This document shows, one piece after another, positions 42,499-53,252 of a stretch of 64,000 nucleotides of DNA. The translations under genes and the position numbers were made by a program. The DNA is taken from contig CM066031.1 of the NCBI GenBank assembly GCA_033557465.1, positions 1,444,170,163-1,444,234,162 of the forward strand, in the 5' to 3' direction. The stretch comes from Ichthyophis bannanicus. Lineage: Eukaryota > Chordata > Amphibia > Gymnophiona > Ichthyophiidae. Numbering within the stretch: position 1 is the stretch's first letter; every line of letters begins with the position of its first letter. The notes under the pieces were generated by a model. The model did no database searches and was not told the DNA's origin. It worked only from the letters and a program-made list of their open reading frames with translations.

Positions 42499-44461
42499 GC
42501 AGATGTATCTCATGCATATTCATGAGGAACAGCATGAAAACCCGAACAGTGTTTGGCACTGCAGGACTGGAGTTGGGAAACTCTGCCGTAAAGCAGCAGC
42601 CAATAGGGGCAGACACACCCACACCCACAGGCTCCATTATCCAATGCCTCCTGGAGAGGCAGGATGTTGGGCCCTGCGTGCATCTCCCAATACTAGCACT
42701 TGCATACCTTAGCAATGCCACCCTAAACCTGGGAATACGGTACTCAGCTATCAAAAGATTGCTATGATCACTGGCAGATAGCAAATCCTAAGTTAAGCAC
42801 AATTCGCTGATTGAGCTGCATCATAGCAACCTTTCTGATGTCTGTGGAGTGTGCCTCAGGTCTTGAGTCTGACAGAGTGACCCCAACAGTATTGCGTACC
42901 ATAGCCATGCCTGCACTGTGCCCAGGACTAGTGTGGTGGCCTGGGCTGCCAAACACCTCTATAGTTGCACAATGCTGGCATAGGTGTGGGGAGTGTGTGT
43001 CTGTCTATCCAGTGTGAGGTGGCTGCCAACACCCTCCACAGCCCACACTGCTAGCACTGTTGCCAGTATTGGCCTGCCAATGTGCATAATGAGGAGCATG
43101 GTATCGTGAGAATAGCCTGGATAGGGTGGCCTGGCCTGGATGCATCTGCACAGGGCATAGGGCAATGGCTCGGACATTGTAGTGGCCGGCCACCACCTGC
43201 ACGGACAGGGCGGCCACAGCATGTACTGCTGGGAGGTCACTCTCACCCTGACTGAGCAGTGACCATGGCATGGTTAGGTTCCCCCATAGTGCTGTATAGT
43301 ATTTCTCTCATGTGATATATATGGGTTTTCTTTTGGGGCACAATCACTGCCCTATCTGCTTGGTGCGTATGCTGACATCCCCGTTCTGGGTACACGCATC
43401 TCCTCCAGGACCATGCACTATGGACCAGCTGGCAGACTGTCTGCAATTAGTATGTGTCTTGCTGGAACACCTTGCAGGGTGCAGCGGCTGGAGGCTTGCT
43501 GCTGGAGAATGTCAGATAATGGTGGGGGGCAGCTGAGCATTTACAGGCCTTCTGTCTGCTATTGCGTTATGGATGTGTACCGCTCTGTCTGTTCCCCAGC
43601 AGGACTGGGGTTGATGGTCCTCTCTACTGCTACCATTGCAGGGAGGTAGAATGTGGATCTATCGGTGGGTGATCCTGTTTCTCACCCTGAGCCCCAGAGG
43701 GTGGGTTGTGTGGTGGTACATAATCTGCCTATGGGTCTAAACACCCACCCCCCCTTCACCTGCAGCAGATAACCATGGCACCAACACAGGATATGCACTA
43801 TTCTGGGTGCATCATCGCCCATTAGGGCTAAACAAGACTGATAGATACAGAAGGACACAGATATATCCTAGATGTGTTTATAGGAACTACCTATCACACA
43901 CTGATGGGGACCTGCAGCATGGCGTATTTCAGCCATGAAAGGTGCTGTGGACCTTGTGCTGGGCGCCCCACCTCAACCTCAGGGTGAGCACAGTACCCGC
44001 ATATTGTGACTGTCTGTGGCTACTCTGTGCCAGTACCACACACGGTCTGTTCCCCCTACCAGGCCGAGGTGCTGTGGGGGTGCATACCCCATCTTGTGCC
44101 CATCTGTCGACTGCTGATTTGCATGTGCAGTGCATCATGGGTATGGGTGGGTTAACCCTATCCTGGTAACCACAGCAGACAGTTTGTGTGGTGACGTGCA
44201 GTCCTTCTGCAGCCAGCCAGGGCTTTGTTCACAGCCTTATAAGGTGTCCTATAGGGGACATTATAGGGTGCCTTGGCGGACAGTACACTTTATAATGTGC
44301 CCTATGGAGTGCCTTATGGGGTGCCTTATGCGGAACCTTAGGTTATGCCACCGTGAGGGTATGTTTGCTGGCATCACTAATTAAAATACAAGTCAAATGC
44401 ATCAACAGTCACTACTTAAATGTAAAGGGTGATGTCTCAGCCAGCCTTATACATTAGGCCC

Positions 44462-44527
44462 ACTGGAGAATCGAACCCATGACCACTGTATCATCAGTCA
44501 GTATAGTAACCATTGTGCTACAGCTCT
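44462..44527 (-). repeat. T1 tRNA-like module
   Basis: On the minus strand TAGCACAATGG (44510-44520) and GGGTTCGATTC, the best B box among T1 modules. Confidence 0.6.
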
Positions 44528-44723
44528 GTTGCTGTGCTTGCATGCCTGCGCGCCTTCTTAAGATTAACGTGCGGTAACGTGCCATGTAGCGCTCGTTAAT
44601 TTATGGCACCTTGTAACACGCGTTATTGGTAACGATGTACCGCCCATGTCCTTATTTGGGATTTCTGCTTCTACCGCGGATCCTAACGCGAATCACACTA
44701 ACGCAGTTTAGTAAACATGCCCC

Positions 44724-44752
44724 ATAGAAACATGATGGTAGAAAAAGACCAT
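44724..44752 (-). mobile_element. CR1 3' tail piece between two TIR elements
   Basis: 'atagaaacatgatggtagaa' 'aaagaccat' joins to 'atgtcctatccagtctgc' at 51446 when the second TIR element is removed, and to 'acagaaacata' at 40234-40244 when the first is removed. This is the 3' end of the CR1 at 51445-52911. Confidence 0.8.
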
Positions 44753-45361
44753 GGGGTATGTTTACTAAACTGCGCTCAAGTGCGCGGCGCACAATAGCGT
44801 GCACTAAGGTACCTTAGCGCACGCTAATGATGCGTATTTGTGCCCCGCACACGTGCGCGCCGCACTAAAGTGCCCGCTCATGTACGCGGCGCGCTGATGT
44901 GCGATAAAGGCGTGGAAAGGCTCTCGGAGGGCGGAGGAAGGCTCCCCAGGGGCGGAGAGATGGGGTCAATGGGTGGAGAGTGGGAGGGGAGAGGCTCCCC
45001 GCACACGAGCGGGGCTGAAATTCAAGGAAAAAAATACCGCGAGTGAAAACCTCGCGGTAGAGCTGATTTAAAGGGAAGAGAAACCATCTCTGTCAGCAAT
45101 GTACAGCAAAACCAGGGAAACCTACAAAAAGTGAGCAGTGTGATACATGTGCACGGAACAAAAGGGCAAATAAACATTAAAAATGACCCCAACAAAATAT
45201 AAAAAAATCATAAGCAAGCTGGGCAATACTGAGAGTAATGGGAAACATCAAAAAGCACTCCCAACAAAGCCCCAAAAAATAAATATGAATTTTAGAAGGG
45301 TCTACGCTCCGTCCCCATAACAAGGTGAATGATCCCGCAGTGAAATAACACTGATCAAGGT

Positions 45362-46678
45362 TTGCCTCTCCATTGGACAGGTTACCTATGGCATGCACAT
45401 GTTCCACAACAGCAGGGTGGGCATGTCGGAATGGGCAACTGGACAGATGCTGGGAAAGGGGATTCAGAGGGCTGCAGGTGGCACATGCTGTTAATAGCAC
45501 TGCTTAGCAACCTCCTAAAAGGCCTTGAAGATAAGAAGAAAATGTTTATACTCATCTTCATTGACATCTCTGCCACCTTTGATACAGTCCATCATGGAAT
45601 CCTCATAAACAAGCTTGAATCGATAGGGATATTGGGATACCCCCTAAAATGGTTCTCCTCCTACATATCAAGCAGAATGCCACAGGTTCAATTCAATGGC
45701 GAAAAGGCTGAAGCATTCTCTCAGACGCAAGGCATACCTCAGGGATCAGCTCTCTCGGCACTACTTTTCAACATTTATATGCAGTCCCTCTGTGATATTT
45801 TCCAACAGTATAATGTCAAATACCACATCTATGCGGATGATATTATGATATACACGCAACTGGATACAGTCGACCCTAACTATACGCTACTTGAAACATG
45901 CCTGAATGAAATGTTGCAATGGTTACAGCAAAACAACATGACAATCAACCATAAGAAAACGAAGGTGATGTTTATCTCCAGCAAACCAAACTTTGAACCT
46001 CCCGCGACAATTACACTCTGTAACAATACATACCACACAAAAAATGAGATCAAATACCTGGGAGTCACATTTGACAACAACCTAAAGATGGAAAAGCACC
46101 TACGCAAAACCAACAAGGCCATTTTCCACAAACTTAGAGTTATACAACCTCTAAGGAACATCCTCGAACCTCACGATTTTAGGACTGTTGCGCAAGCACT
46201 CATTATTCCACACTTAGACTACTGCAACGCCATCCTGCAGGGTCTTCCAAAGAAAACGCTAAACATCCTACAAATGGCCCAGAATGTGGCGGCGAGGATC
46301 ATCATGCGAAAAAGCATTGCTGAACTCATCACACCTGTATTGATCGAGCTGCATTGGCTCCCTATTACGGCCCGGATACAATATAAAACATTGATAACCA
46401 CACACAAACTCATACATAACATAGCTCCATCCTTTCTCTCCACCCTTATCAGCATGCAACCACCCAACAGAGTCAGAAGAACCGTCACCTCACACACCCT
46501 ACATGTTCCACTTGACATCAGATCCGTCAAATCTAGTACTAGCCGCCGAGCATACTCTTACTCTGCCCCGACCCTCTGGAACCAACTACCGCCTGAGCTC
46601 AGAGCGACCAAAGACTTTAATGAATTCAGGAAAAAGCTAAAGACACATCTATTCCAGTGCTATTACAATTTGATGTAA
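45362..46678 (+). pseudogene. L2-like RT, open frame fused to TIR-element sequence
   Basis: A 438-codon open frame whose first ~43 residues (MPLHWTGYLWHAHVPQ...) come from the TIR element and the rest from the LINE. RT features: FIDISATFDTV (motif A), GIPQGSALSALLFN, and YADD with aspartates at residues 159-160. KYLGVTFDNNL, LQMAQNVAARII, TPVLIELHWLPI, LWNQLPPELRA and LKTHLF follow. The LINE part has no stop or frameshift, so it is the best-preserved L2-like RT here. It lacks the N-terminal RT and endonuclease. The fusion start codon is fortuitous. Confidence 0.87.
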
Positions 46679-46927
46679 ATCCCAGGGGAATACAAGATGT
46701 CACAATTTGCAACAGGAATTCTGTTAGGAAAAATGTACATATGTACATTTCTGACTCCTCTCCTATGACCTTATTACTGTGTGCCGTGCTTTCCTTTCAA
46801 ATCAATGTAATGCTACTCCGAAATTTCTGTCTTGATTTGGCAATTTTCAATCTGTAATCAAACCGCTGCTGATCGCTGGGAGCTGCGGTATACAAATGTA
46901 TTCTAAATAAAATAAATAATAAATAAA
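45492..46927 (+). mobile_element. L2-like LINE, TSD ATGCTGT
   Basis: The 7-bp direct repeat ATGCTGT (45485-45491 and 46928-46934) bounds it. Without it the TIR element reads continuously ('gcacatgctgtggtgcagctgg'), as at 22278. It is 5'-truncated within the RT fingers. The 3' end is 'gctgcggtatacaaatgtattctaaataaaataaataataaat'. Confidence 0.92.
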
Positions 46928-47406
46928 ATGCTGTGGTGCAGCTGGGGCACAGTGCGGACTAGGCAGATGCCTAGATGGCACTTAGGAATGCTGAAACTGA
47001 ACAGCAGCCAGACAGCAACTGATGAGGGCCCAACATGGGCACGAGAGTGTTTAGCACAGTGTCACAGGGGACAGTACCCAGCAGGTTCCCCCAAGGGCAC
47101 AGAACATTGGCAGGCAGTGATTGGGGGCGTGCGGACATATATGCAGGCACCCCTACCCCAGAACCCGCACCATAGGCAGCCGCCTACCCTCACACAGGAT
47201 GGCCTGAGACTGCATACCACCAGCACCACCAGCAGAAGGGCATGTCAGCATGGTGGCACAGGGGTACTGGAGGTGAAGGGGGGCAGTGGCAGCTGCCCAG
47301 AGCAGACCATGGCCTAGCCCTGTGTAGGTGGGTGCAATGCACTGCAACAGACAGGCCCTGCCAGACAAACAGTCATGGTATCATCAGGGAATACACTGTC
47401 TCTGTG

Positions 47407-47918
47407 GCAACATGGTGGTGCAGTGCACACAACCAATGTGTTTGGAGACAAAAGGTCACAGGTTCAAGCCCCAGCTGGGGCTCCTGCTAATCCAGTCCCC
47501 ATATTTTACCCACAACTATATCGTGATAGTAAAGACGAACCTTTATTGCAGAGAACATAAGCATGGCTCAAACATCTCTATTTTACCCTACAGAGCAGAC
47601 ACCAGAAACATGCACATTACCTAGAGCAGATTCCCCCAAATGCAGTCCTGGAGGGCCACAAATCCTTCAGGGTTTATGCTGTCTCCAATCTAAGGATGGA
47701 GCGGTACTGGTGTTGGAGGTGGCAGCAGCTGGTGGCAACAGCAGACCATGGCCTAGCACTGTCCAGGTGGGTGCCGTGCACTGCAACAAACAGGCCCTGT
47801 CAGATGTACAGTCATGGACTCCCCAGGGAATGCAGCATATCTGTGGCAACACAGTGGTGCAGTGCACACAGACAGTGTATGCAAGAACAGAAAGTCACAA
47901 GTTCAAAGCCCAGCTGGG
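47407..47918 (+). repeat. Two T3 tRNA-like modules (47407-47480, 47846-47918)
   Basis: Both have GTGGTGCAGTGCACACA-type A-box sequence and GGTTCAAGCCCC or AGTTCAAAGCCC. They are about 440 bp apart within a tandem duplication unique to this copy. Confidence 0.55.
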
Positions 47919-48067
47919 GCTACTGCCAATCCAGTCCACATATTTTTCACACAACTAAACCGTGATAGTAAGGACAAACCTTTATTGCAGAGAACATACG
48001 CATGGTTAATACGCCTATATTTTACCCCACTAAGCACAGACACCATAAACAGGCGCATTACCTAGAG

Positions 48068-48260
48068 CAGAGTCTCCCAAATGCAGTCCTGGAGGGCCCC
48101 ACACCATTCAGGTTCCATGCTGCCTCTAATAAAGATGCCTGTGCTGCACAACTATGCACCACCCCCTTGGTATGCAGATGTATCTCATGCATATTCATGA
48201 GGGACAGCATGAAAACCCGAACAGTGTTTGGCACACCAGGACTGGAGTTGGGAACCTCTG
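48068..48260. repeat. 193-bp hAT-like core
   Basis: Starts CAGAGTCTCCCAAATG, ends TTGGGAACCTCTG, and has the same 193-bp length as in three other copies. Confidence 0.65.
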
Positions 48261-49908
48261 CCGTAAAGCAGCAGCCAACAGGGGCAGACACACCCACACC
48301 CACACCCACAGGCCCCATTGGCCAATGCTTCCTGGAGAGGCAGGACATTGGGCCCTGCGTGCATCTCCCAATACTAGCACTTGCATACCTTAGCAATGCC
48401 ACCCTACACCTGGGTATACGGTACACAGCTATCAAACGTTTCCTATGATTGGCAGATAGCAATTCCTACGTTAAGCACAGTTTGCTCATTGAGCTCCATC
48501 ATAACAATCTTTCTGATGTCTGTGGAGTGTGCTTCATGTCTGGTCTCTGACAGTGTTTACCACCCTGGGGAGTGACCCCCAACAGTATCCTGTACTGTGC
48601 CCAGGACTGGTGTGGTGGCCAGGGCTGCTAAACTCCTCTATAGTAGCACAATGCTGGCATAGGTGTGGGGGTGTCTGTCTGTCTGTCTATCCAGTGTGTG
48701 GTGGCTGCAAACACCCTCCACAGCCCACACTGCCAGCACTGTTGCCAGTATTGGCCTGCCAATGTGCATAATGAGGAGCAAGGTACCATGGGTATAGCCC
48801 GGACAAGGTGGCCTGGCTGGGATGCATCTGCACAAGGCTTAGGGCACTGGCTGGGACATTTTAGTGCCCGGCCACCACCTACACAGACAGGGTGGCCTCA
48901 GCATGTCCTGCTGGGAGATCACTCTCACCCTGACTGTGCAGTGACCACAGCATGGCTAGGCACCTCCATAGTGCTATATAGTATTTTTTTCATGTGATAT
49001 TTATGGTTTTCCTTTTGGAGCCCAGTCACTGGCTTATCTGCTTGTTGTGTATGCTGACATCCCAGTTCTGGGTGCATGCATTTCCACCAGGAACATGCAC
49101 TATGGACTAGCTAGCAGACTGTTTGCAGCTGGTATGTGTCTTGATGGAGTGCCTTGCAGGGTGCAGTGGCTGAAGGCTTGCTGCAGGAGAATATCAGATA
49201 GTAATGGGGTGCAGCTTAGCATATCCTGTCCTAATGTTTGTCTGCTATTTTGTTATGGATGTGTACAGAGCTGCATTGACTGCTCTGTAGGGTGTCTGTT
49301 CCCCAGCAGGACTGGGGTTGATGGTCCCATCTACTGCTACCACTGCAGGGAGGTAGAATGTGCATCTGTTGATGGGAGACCATGTTTGCCACCCTTGGCC
49401 CTGGAGGAGGATGGTGGTGGTAAATAATCCTCCTGGGGGGGGGGGGGTCCATGGGGGCTACACCTGACTGAGACAGACATATCCAAGGTGTTTCTGCAGA
49501 AACTACCTATCTCACACATTAACACTGCTGGGGACCTGCAGCATGGCCTAATTCTGCCATGGAAGGTGCTGTGGACCTGGTGCTGGGCGCCCCACTGCAC
49601 CCTCAGGGTGTGCACAGTACCCACACAATGTGGCGGTGTGTAGCTACTCTGTGCCAGTAACACACACGGTCAGTACCCCCTACCAGACCGAGGTGCTGTG
49701 GGGGTGGACATGGTCAGTTCCCCCTACCAGGCCGAGGTGCTGTGGGGGTGCATACCCCATCTTGTGTTCATCTGTGGACAGCTGATTTGCATGTGCAGTG
49801 CATCATGGGTACAGGTGGCCTAACCCTATCCTGGTGACCACAGCAGACTGTCTGTGTGGTGACGTGCAGTCCCTCTACAGCCAGCCAGGGGCTTGCTAGC
49901 AGCTATAG

Positions 49909-49978
49909 AGCTGTAGCCCACTGGTTACTTCACTGCCTGTAAAGCCAGAGATCATGGGTTCAAACCCACAGTGTGGTT
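49909..49978 (+). repeat. T2 tRNA-like module
   Basis: TAGCCCACTGG (49914-49924) and GGTTCAAACCC (49957-49967), 43 bases apart. Confidence 0.6.
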
Positions 49979-50384
49979 GTTTGATAGGGCTGCCCTAAGC
50001 ATTAGCTCTTTTTAATGTACATTATTGCTGCCAGCAAAAACACTCTCTGCATACTGTACCCATAAGGTGCCTCAGAGGGCGCTTTATAGTGTGCCCTATA
50101 GGGCACCTTATGGTTACCGTCCATATAAGGTGCACTATACGTTATCCTGTGGAGCGACTTATAGGGTGCCCTATAGGGATCATTTTAGGGTGCCATGGCG
50201 GACAGTGCACTTTATAATGTGCCCTATGGAGTGCCTTATAGGGTGCCTTATGCGGCACCTTCAGTTACGGCACATGAGGGCGTGTTTGCTGGCAGCAATT
50301 AATAAAATACAAATGAAGTGCTGCAGGAAGCAATACATACATTGCAAAGCTGATGCCTCAGCCAGCCTTACGTATTAGGCACAC

Positions 50385-51230
50385 TGGGGAGCAAACTCAT
50401 GACCCCTGTATCAGCAGTCAGTGCCTTAACCATTGTGCTACACTGCTGTTCCTCCTTGCATGTCAGCGCACCTTCTTCAGGTTTCCATGCGTTTAAATGC
50501 ACAGTGCTGCCATCAAACATAGTGCTATGACCTTGCTGTGCCTCATAGGGCACCCTATATGGTGCCCTATAGGCCACCCTTTCAAAAACATTGTAGGGTG
50601 CCGTGGCGGACAGTGCACTTTAGAATGTGCCCTCTGGGGTACCCTATGGGGCGCCTTATGCAGCACCTTATGTTACAATACTTTGAGGGTGTGTTTGCTG
50701 GCAGCACTAATTAAAATATAAATAAAATGCCCCCTACAGCAATGTTACCTATAACAGGTAATGCCTCAGCCAGCCTTCTTCATTAGGCACAGTGGGGGAT
50801 TGAACCCATGACTCCTGCATTAATAGTCAGCATCTTAACCATTGTGCTACACTGCTGCTCCTCCTTGCTTGTCAGCGCACCTACTTATGATTTTCATTCC
50901 TTAAACTGCACAGTGCTGCCATCAAAAACAGTGCTGTGACCTTGCGGTACCTCATACAGCACCCTATAAAGCGCCCTATAAGCAACATTCTAGGGTGCCT
51001 TGGTGGACAGTGCACTTTAAAATGTGCCTTATGGGGCGCCTTATGTTAACACGCTTTGAGAGTGCATTTGCTAGTAGAAGTAATTAAAATATAAACAAAA
51101 TGCCTCCTAAAGCAATCTTCCCCATAATAGGTAATGCCTCAGCCAGCCTTCTTCATTCGGCACAGTGGGGGATTGAACCCATGATCCCTGCACCATTGCA
51201 CCATATGTCAGTGTCTTCACCATTGTACTA
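50385..51230 (-). repeat. Three T1 tRNA-like modules (50385-50450, 50790-50858, 51152-51230)
   Basis: On the minus strand, A boxes TAGCACAATGG (50430-50440, 50839-50849) and TAGTACAATGG (51210-51220). B boxes GGGTTCAATCC at 50798-50808 and 51160-51170; the first unit's B box is decayed. Unit spacing is about 370-410 bp, mirroring the triplet at 2976-3840. The third module has a few extra bases between the boxes. Confidence 0.65.
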
Positions 51231-51444
51231 TGGCTCTATTTCTGTGCTTGAACATCAGTACGCCACTTATGCTTCCCGCGCAAGTTTCTCATGCGCTAAT
51301 GTACGCGGCGCACATGAGCGCAGCGCACATTAGCGCATGATTAATCCCGGTTTTGCTTTTTTCTGACTGAAACGCCCACTCCTTATATGGCATCCGCACA
51401 CTAGCGCGGCGCGCACCCTAACGGGGTTTTAGTAAACATACCCC

Positions 51445-52911
51445 CATATGTCCTATCCAGTCTGCACTTCAATACCAATTACTATAGTCCCTTTTTAACC
51501 TTTGGAGATATTCTGTGTTTGTCCGATGCTTTCTTGAATTCAGATACTGTCCTCATCTCTACTACATCCACTGGGAGACTATTCCATGCATCTCCACTCT
51601 TTCCATAAAGAAATATTTCCACATATTACTCCTGAGTCTATCCCCTTTCACCTTCTTCCTATGCCCTCTCGTTGCAGAGCTTTCTTTCAAATGCCATGGA
51701 GCTATTTAAATGTCTCTATCATATCTCATCTTTCCCACTTTTCCTCCAAAGTATACATATTAAGATCTTTAACTTTGTCCCCATATGCCTTATGATGAAA
51801 CCTAGTGACCATTTTGGTAGCCACCCTCTGCACCAACTCCATTCTGTTTATATCCTTTTCACAGTGTGGTTTCCAGAATTGCACACAATGCTCCAAATGA
51901 GGTTTCACCAAAGACTTATACTGAGGCACTATCACATCCTTCTTCCTGCTGGCCATTCCTGTCCCTGTGCTCCTAAGTATCCTTCTGGCTTTCGCTGTCA
52001 CCTTTTCTAGCTGTTTCGCCACCTCAAGATCATCAGAAACAATCATGCCCTGGTCCCGCTCTTCTTTGGTGGACAGAAGTACTTCACCCTCTATACTTTA
52101 CTGTTCCCTTTGATGTTTGCAGCCAAAATGCATGACCCTGCATTTTTTTAGCATGAAATATCAGCTGCTAAATTCTCAACCATTTTTCAAGCTTAGCTAG
52201 ATCCCTCCTCATGTTATCTATTCCTTCCTAGGTGTCTACTCTATAGACAGATGATACCTCCTCATGTTATCTATTCCTTCCTGGGTGTCTACTCTATAGA
52301 CAGATCATCTGAAACAGGGCCGTACCGAGGGTGAATCATGCCCTGTGCGACTTGCACATCGGGTGCGCTCCCCCCCCCCCACACCTACATCTAGCTATTT
52401 TCGAGATGGGGCGGGAGAGAAGAGGCGTGCCCGATGTGTAAGTCGCCGGCGCGCTAAGCAGATCTGTCCCTCCCTGCTCTGATGCCATGTTAGAGGAGGG
52501 AGGGACCATATCTGCTTAGTGTGCCGTGAGAAGGCTTAAGGGGCACATTTCAGCTGTCTGCCGCTGCTGAGAGATGAAAAAGTGGCAGCGGCAGGCAACA
52601 GCAGACAGCTGAAATGCATCCCTTAAGCCTTTGTGCCATGTGCGGCCGCACAGCTCGCACAGGGCTTGGTACGGTTATGATCTGTAAAGAGGTAAACCTT
52701 ACCCAATGGCCCTTTTACAATATCACTAAACAAAAATGTTAAAGAGAATTGGACCAAGGCCAGAACCTGTGCCACACCACTGGTAACATCCTTCTTCTAG
52801 GAGTAAGCTCCATTTACCTGTACCCTTTTTTGCCTCCTACGCAACCAGTTTCTAACTTAGTCAGTCACTTTGGGGTCCATCCCTAGGGTGCTCAATTTTT
52901 TATAATCCACA
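51445..52911 (-). mobile_element. Second CR1-type LINE, 3' part
   Basis: The minus-strand frame 51726-52046 encodes SDDLEVAKQLEKVTAKARRILRS, VKPHLEHCVQFWKP, INRMELVQRVATKMV and MYTLEEKWER, the CR1 thumb region. 51480-51725 is C-terminal ('...WNSLPVDVVEMR') and UTR. 52690-52911 is upstream RT, decayed. The 3' tail is at 40233-40244 and 44724-44752. It differs in sequence from the CR1 at 53253, so it is a separate subfamily. A 53-bp tandem duplication (52211-52263 and 52264-52316) and a hAT-like MITE interrupt it. Confidence 0.8.
52315..52679. mobile_element. 365-bp hAT-like MITE with 8-bp TSD
   Basis: TIRs CAGGGCCGTACCGAG and, reversed, CATAACCGTACCAAG match at 11 of 15 positions. Flanks ATCTGAAA (52307-52314) and ATCTGTAA (52680-52687) match at seven of eight, as expected for hAT. 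The interior has long inverted words such as CAGCTGTCTGCCGCTGC and its counterpart. Confidence 0.75.
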
Positions 52912-53252
52912 ATAAAAAAATATCCCTGAAGAACTATTAGATATAGTAAAGGACTCCAAATTAGGTCAGCTAGAAAGCCTTCTAGCACGAGAGCCAATTA
53001 AGGCCACAAAGCCAGAGCTGCTGAGATGTCATCATCGGTCCATTAGCCCGATAAATTAACAACTTCAAAACGGACAGTAAATTTATAGTCCAAAACCTTT
53101 TTTTAAAAGAAACTTAACAATGTAATAATATTTATGTGCAATTAATTTTCTCAAATATATGTCTCTAAACTTTCATAAAATAAACTTCTTAAAAAATGAA
53201 TCCAACACTTTCAAATACATCTGACACAATATTTTGTTTCAAAACTTATCTG
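52912..53252. other. No recognisable gene
   Basis: AT-rich unassigned sequence between two CR1 copies. Confidence 0.4.

Larger units (their letters stand above)
40245..44723 (-). mobile_element. Complete TIR element, 4479 bp, TSD ATA (B end left, A end right)
   Basis: The left end reads GGGGGATGTTTACTAAACT (one substitution) and the right end ends AGTTTAGTAAACATGCCCC. ATA flanks both sides (40242-40244, 44724-44726). The host sequence is the ACATAGAA-type tail of a CR1. It carries T3 (41669-41741, +), a hAT-like core broken by two SINEs, a short L2-like insert (41029-41362), and T1 (44462-44527, -). T2 and the main hairpin are deleted: sequence jumps from 'gctttgttcacag' to 'ccttataaggtgtcc' near 44233. 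Confidence 0.85.
44753..51444 (-). mobile_element. Complete TIR element, 6692 bp, TSD CAT (B end left, A end right)
   Basis: TIRs GGGGTATGTTTACTAAACT (left) and '...tttagtaaacatacccc' (right) are flanked by CAT at 44750-44752 and 51445-51447. The host CR1 tail is continuous across. Internal order from the left: B end, an L2-like insert (45492-46927), two T3 modules (about 47407-47480 and 47846-47918, in a 440-bp duplication), hAT-like core (48068-48260), interior, T2 (49909-49978), accordion, and three T1 units (50385-51230) before the A TIR. Without the LINE it is about 5.25 kb. The extra length comes from the duplicated T3 and triplicated T1 units. Confidence 0.85.
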
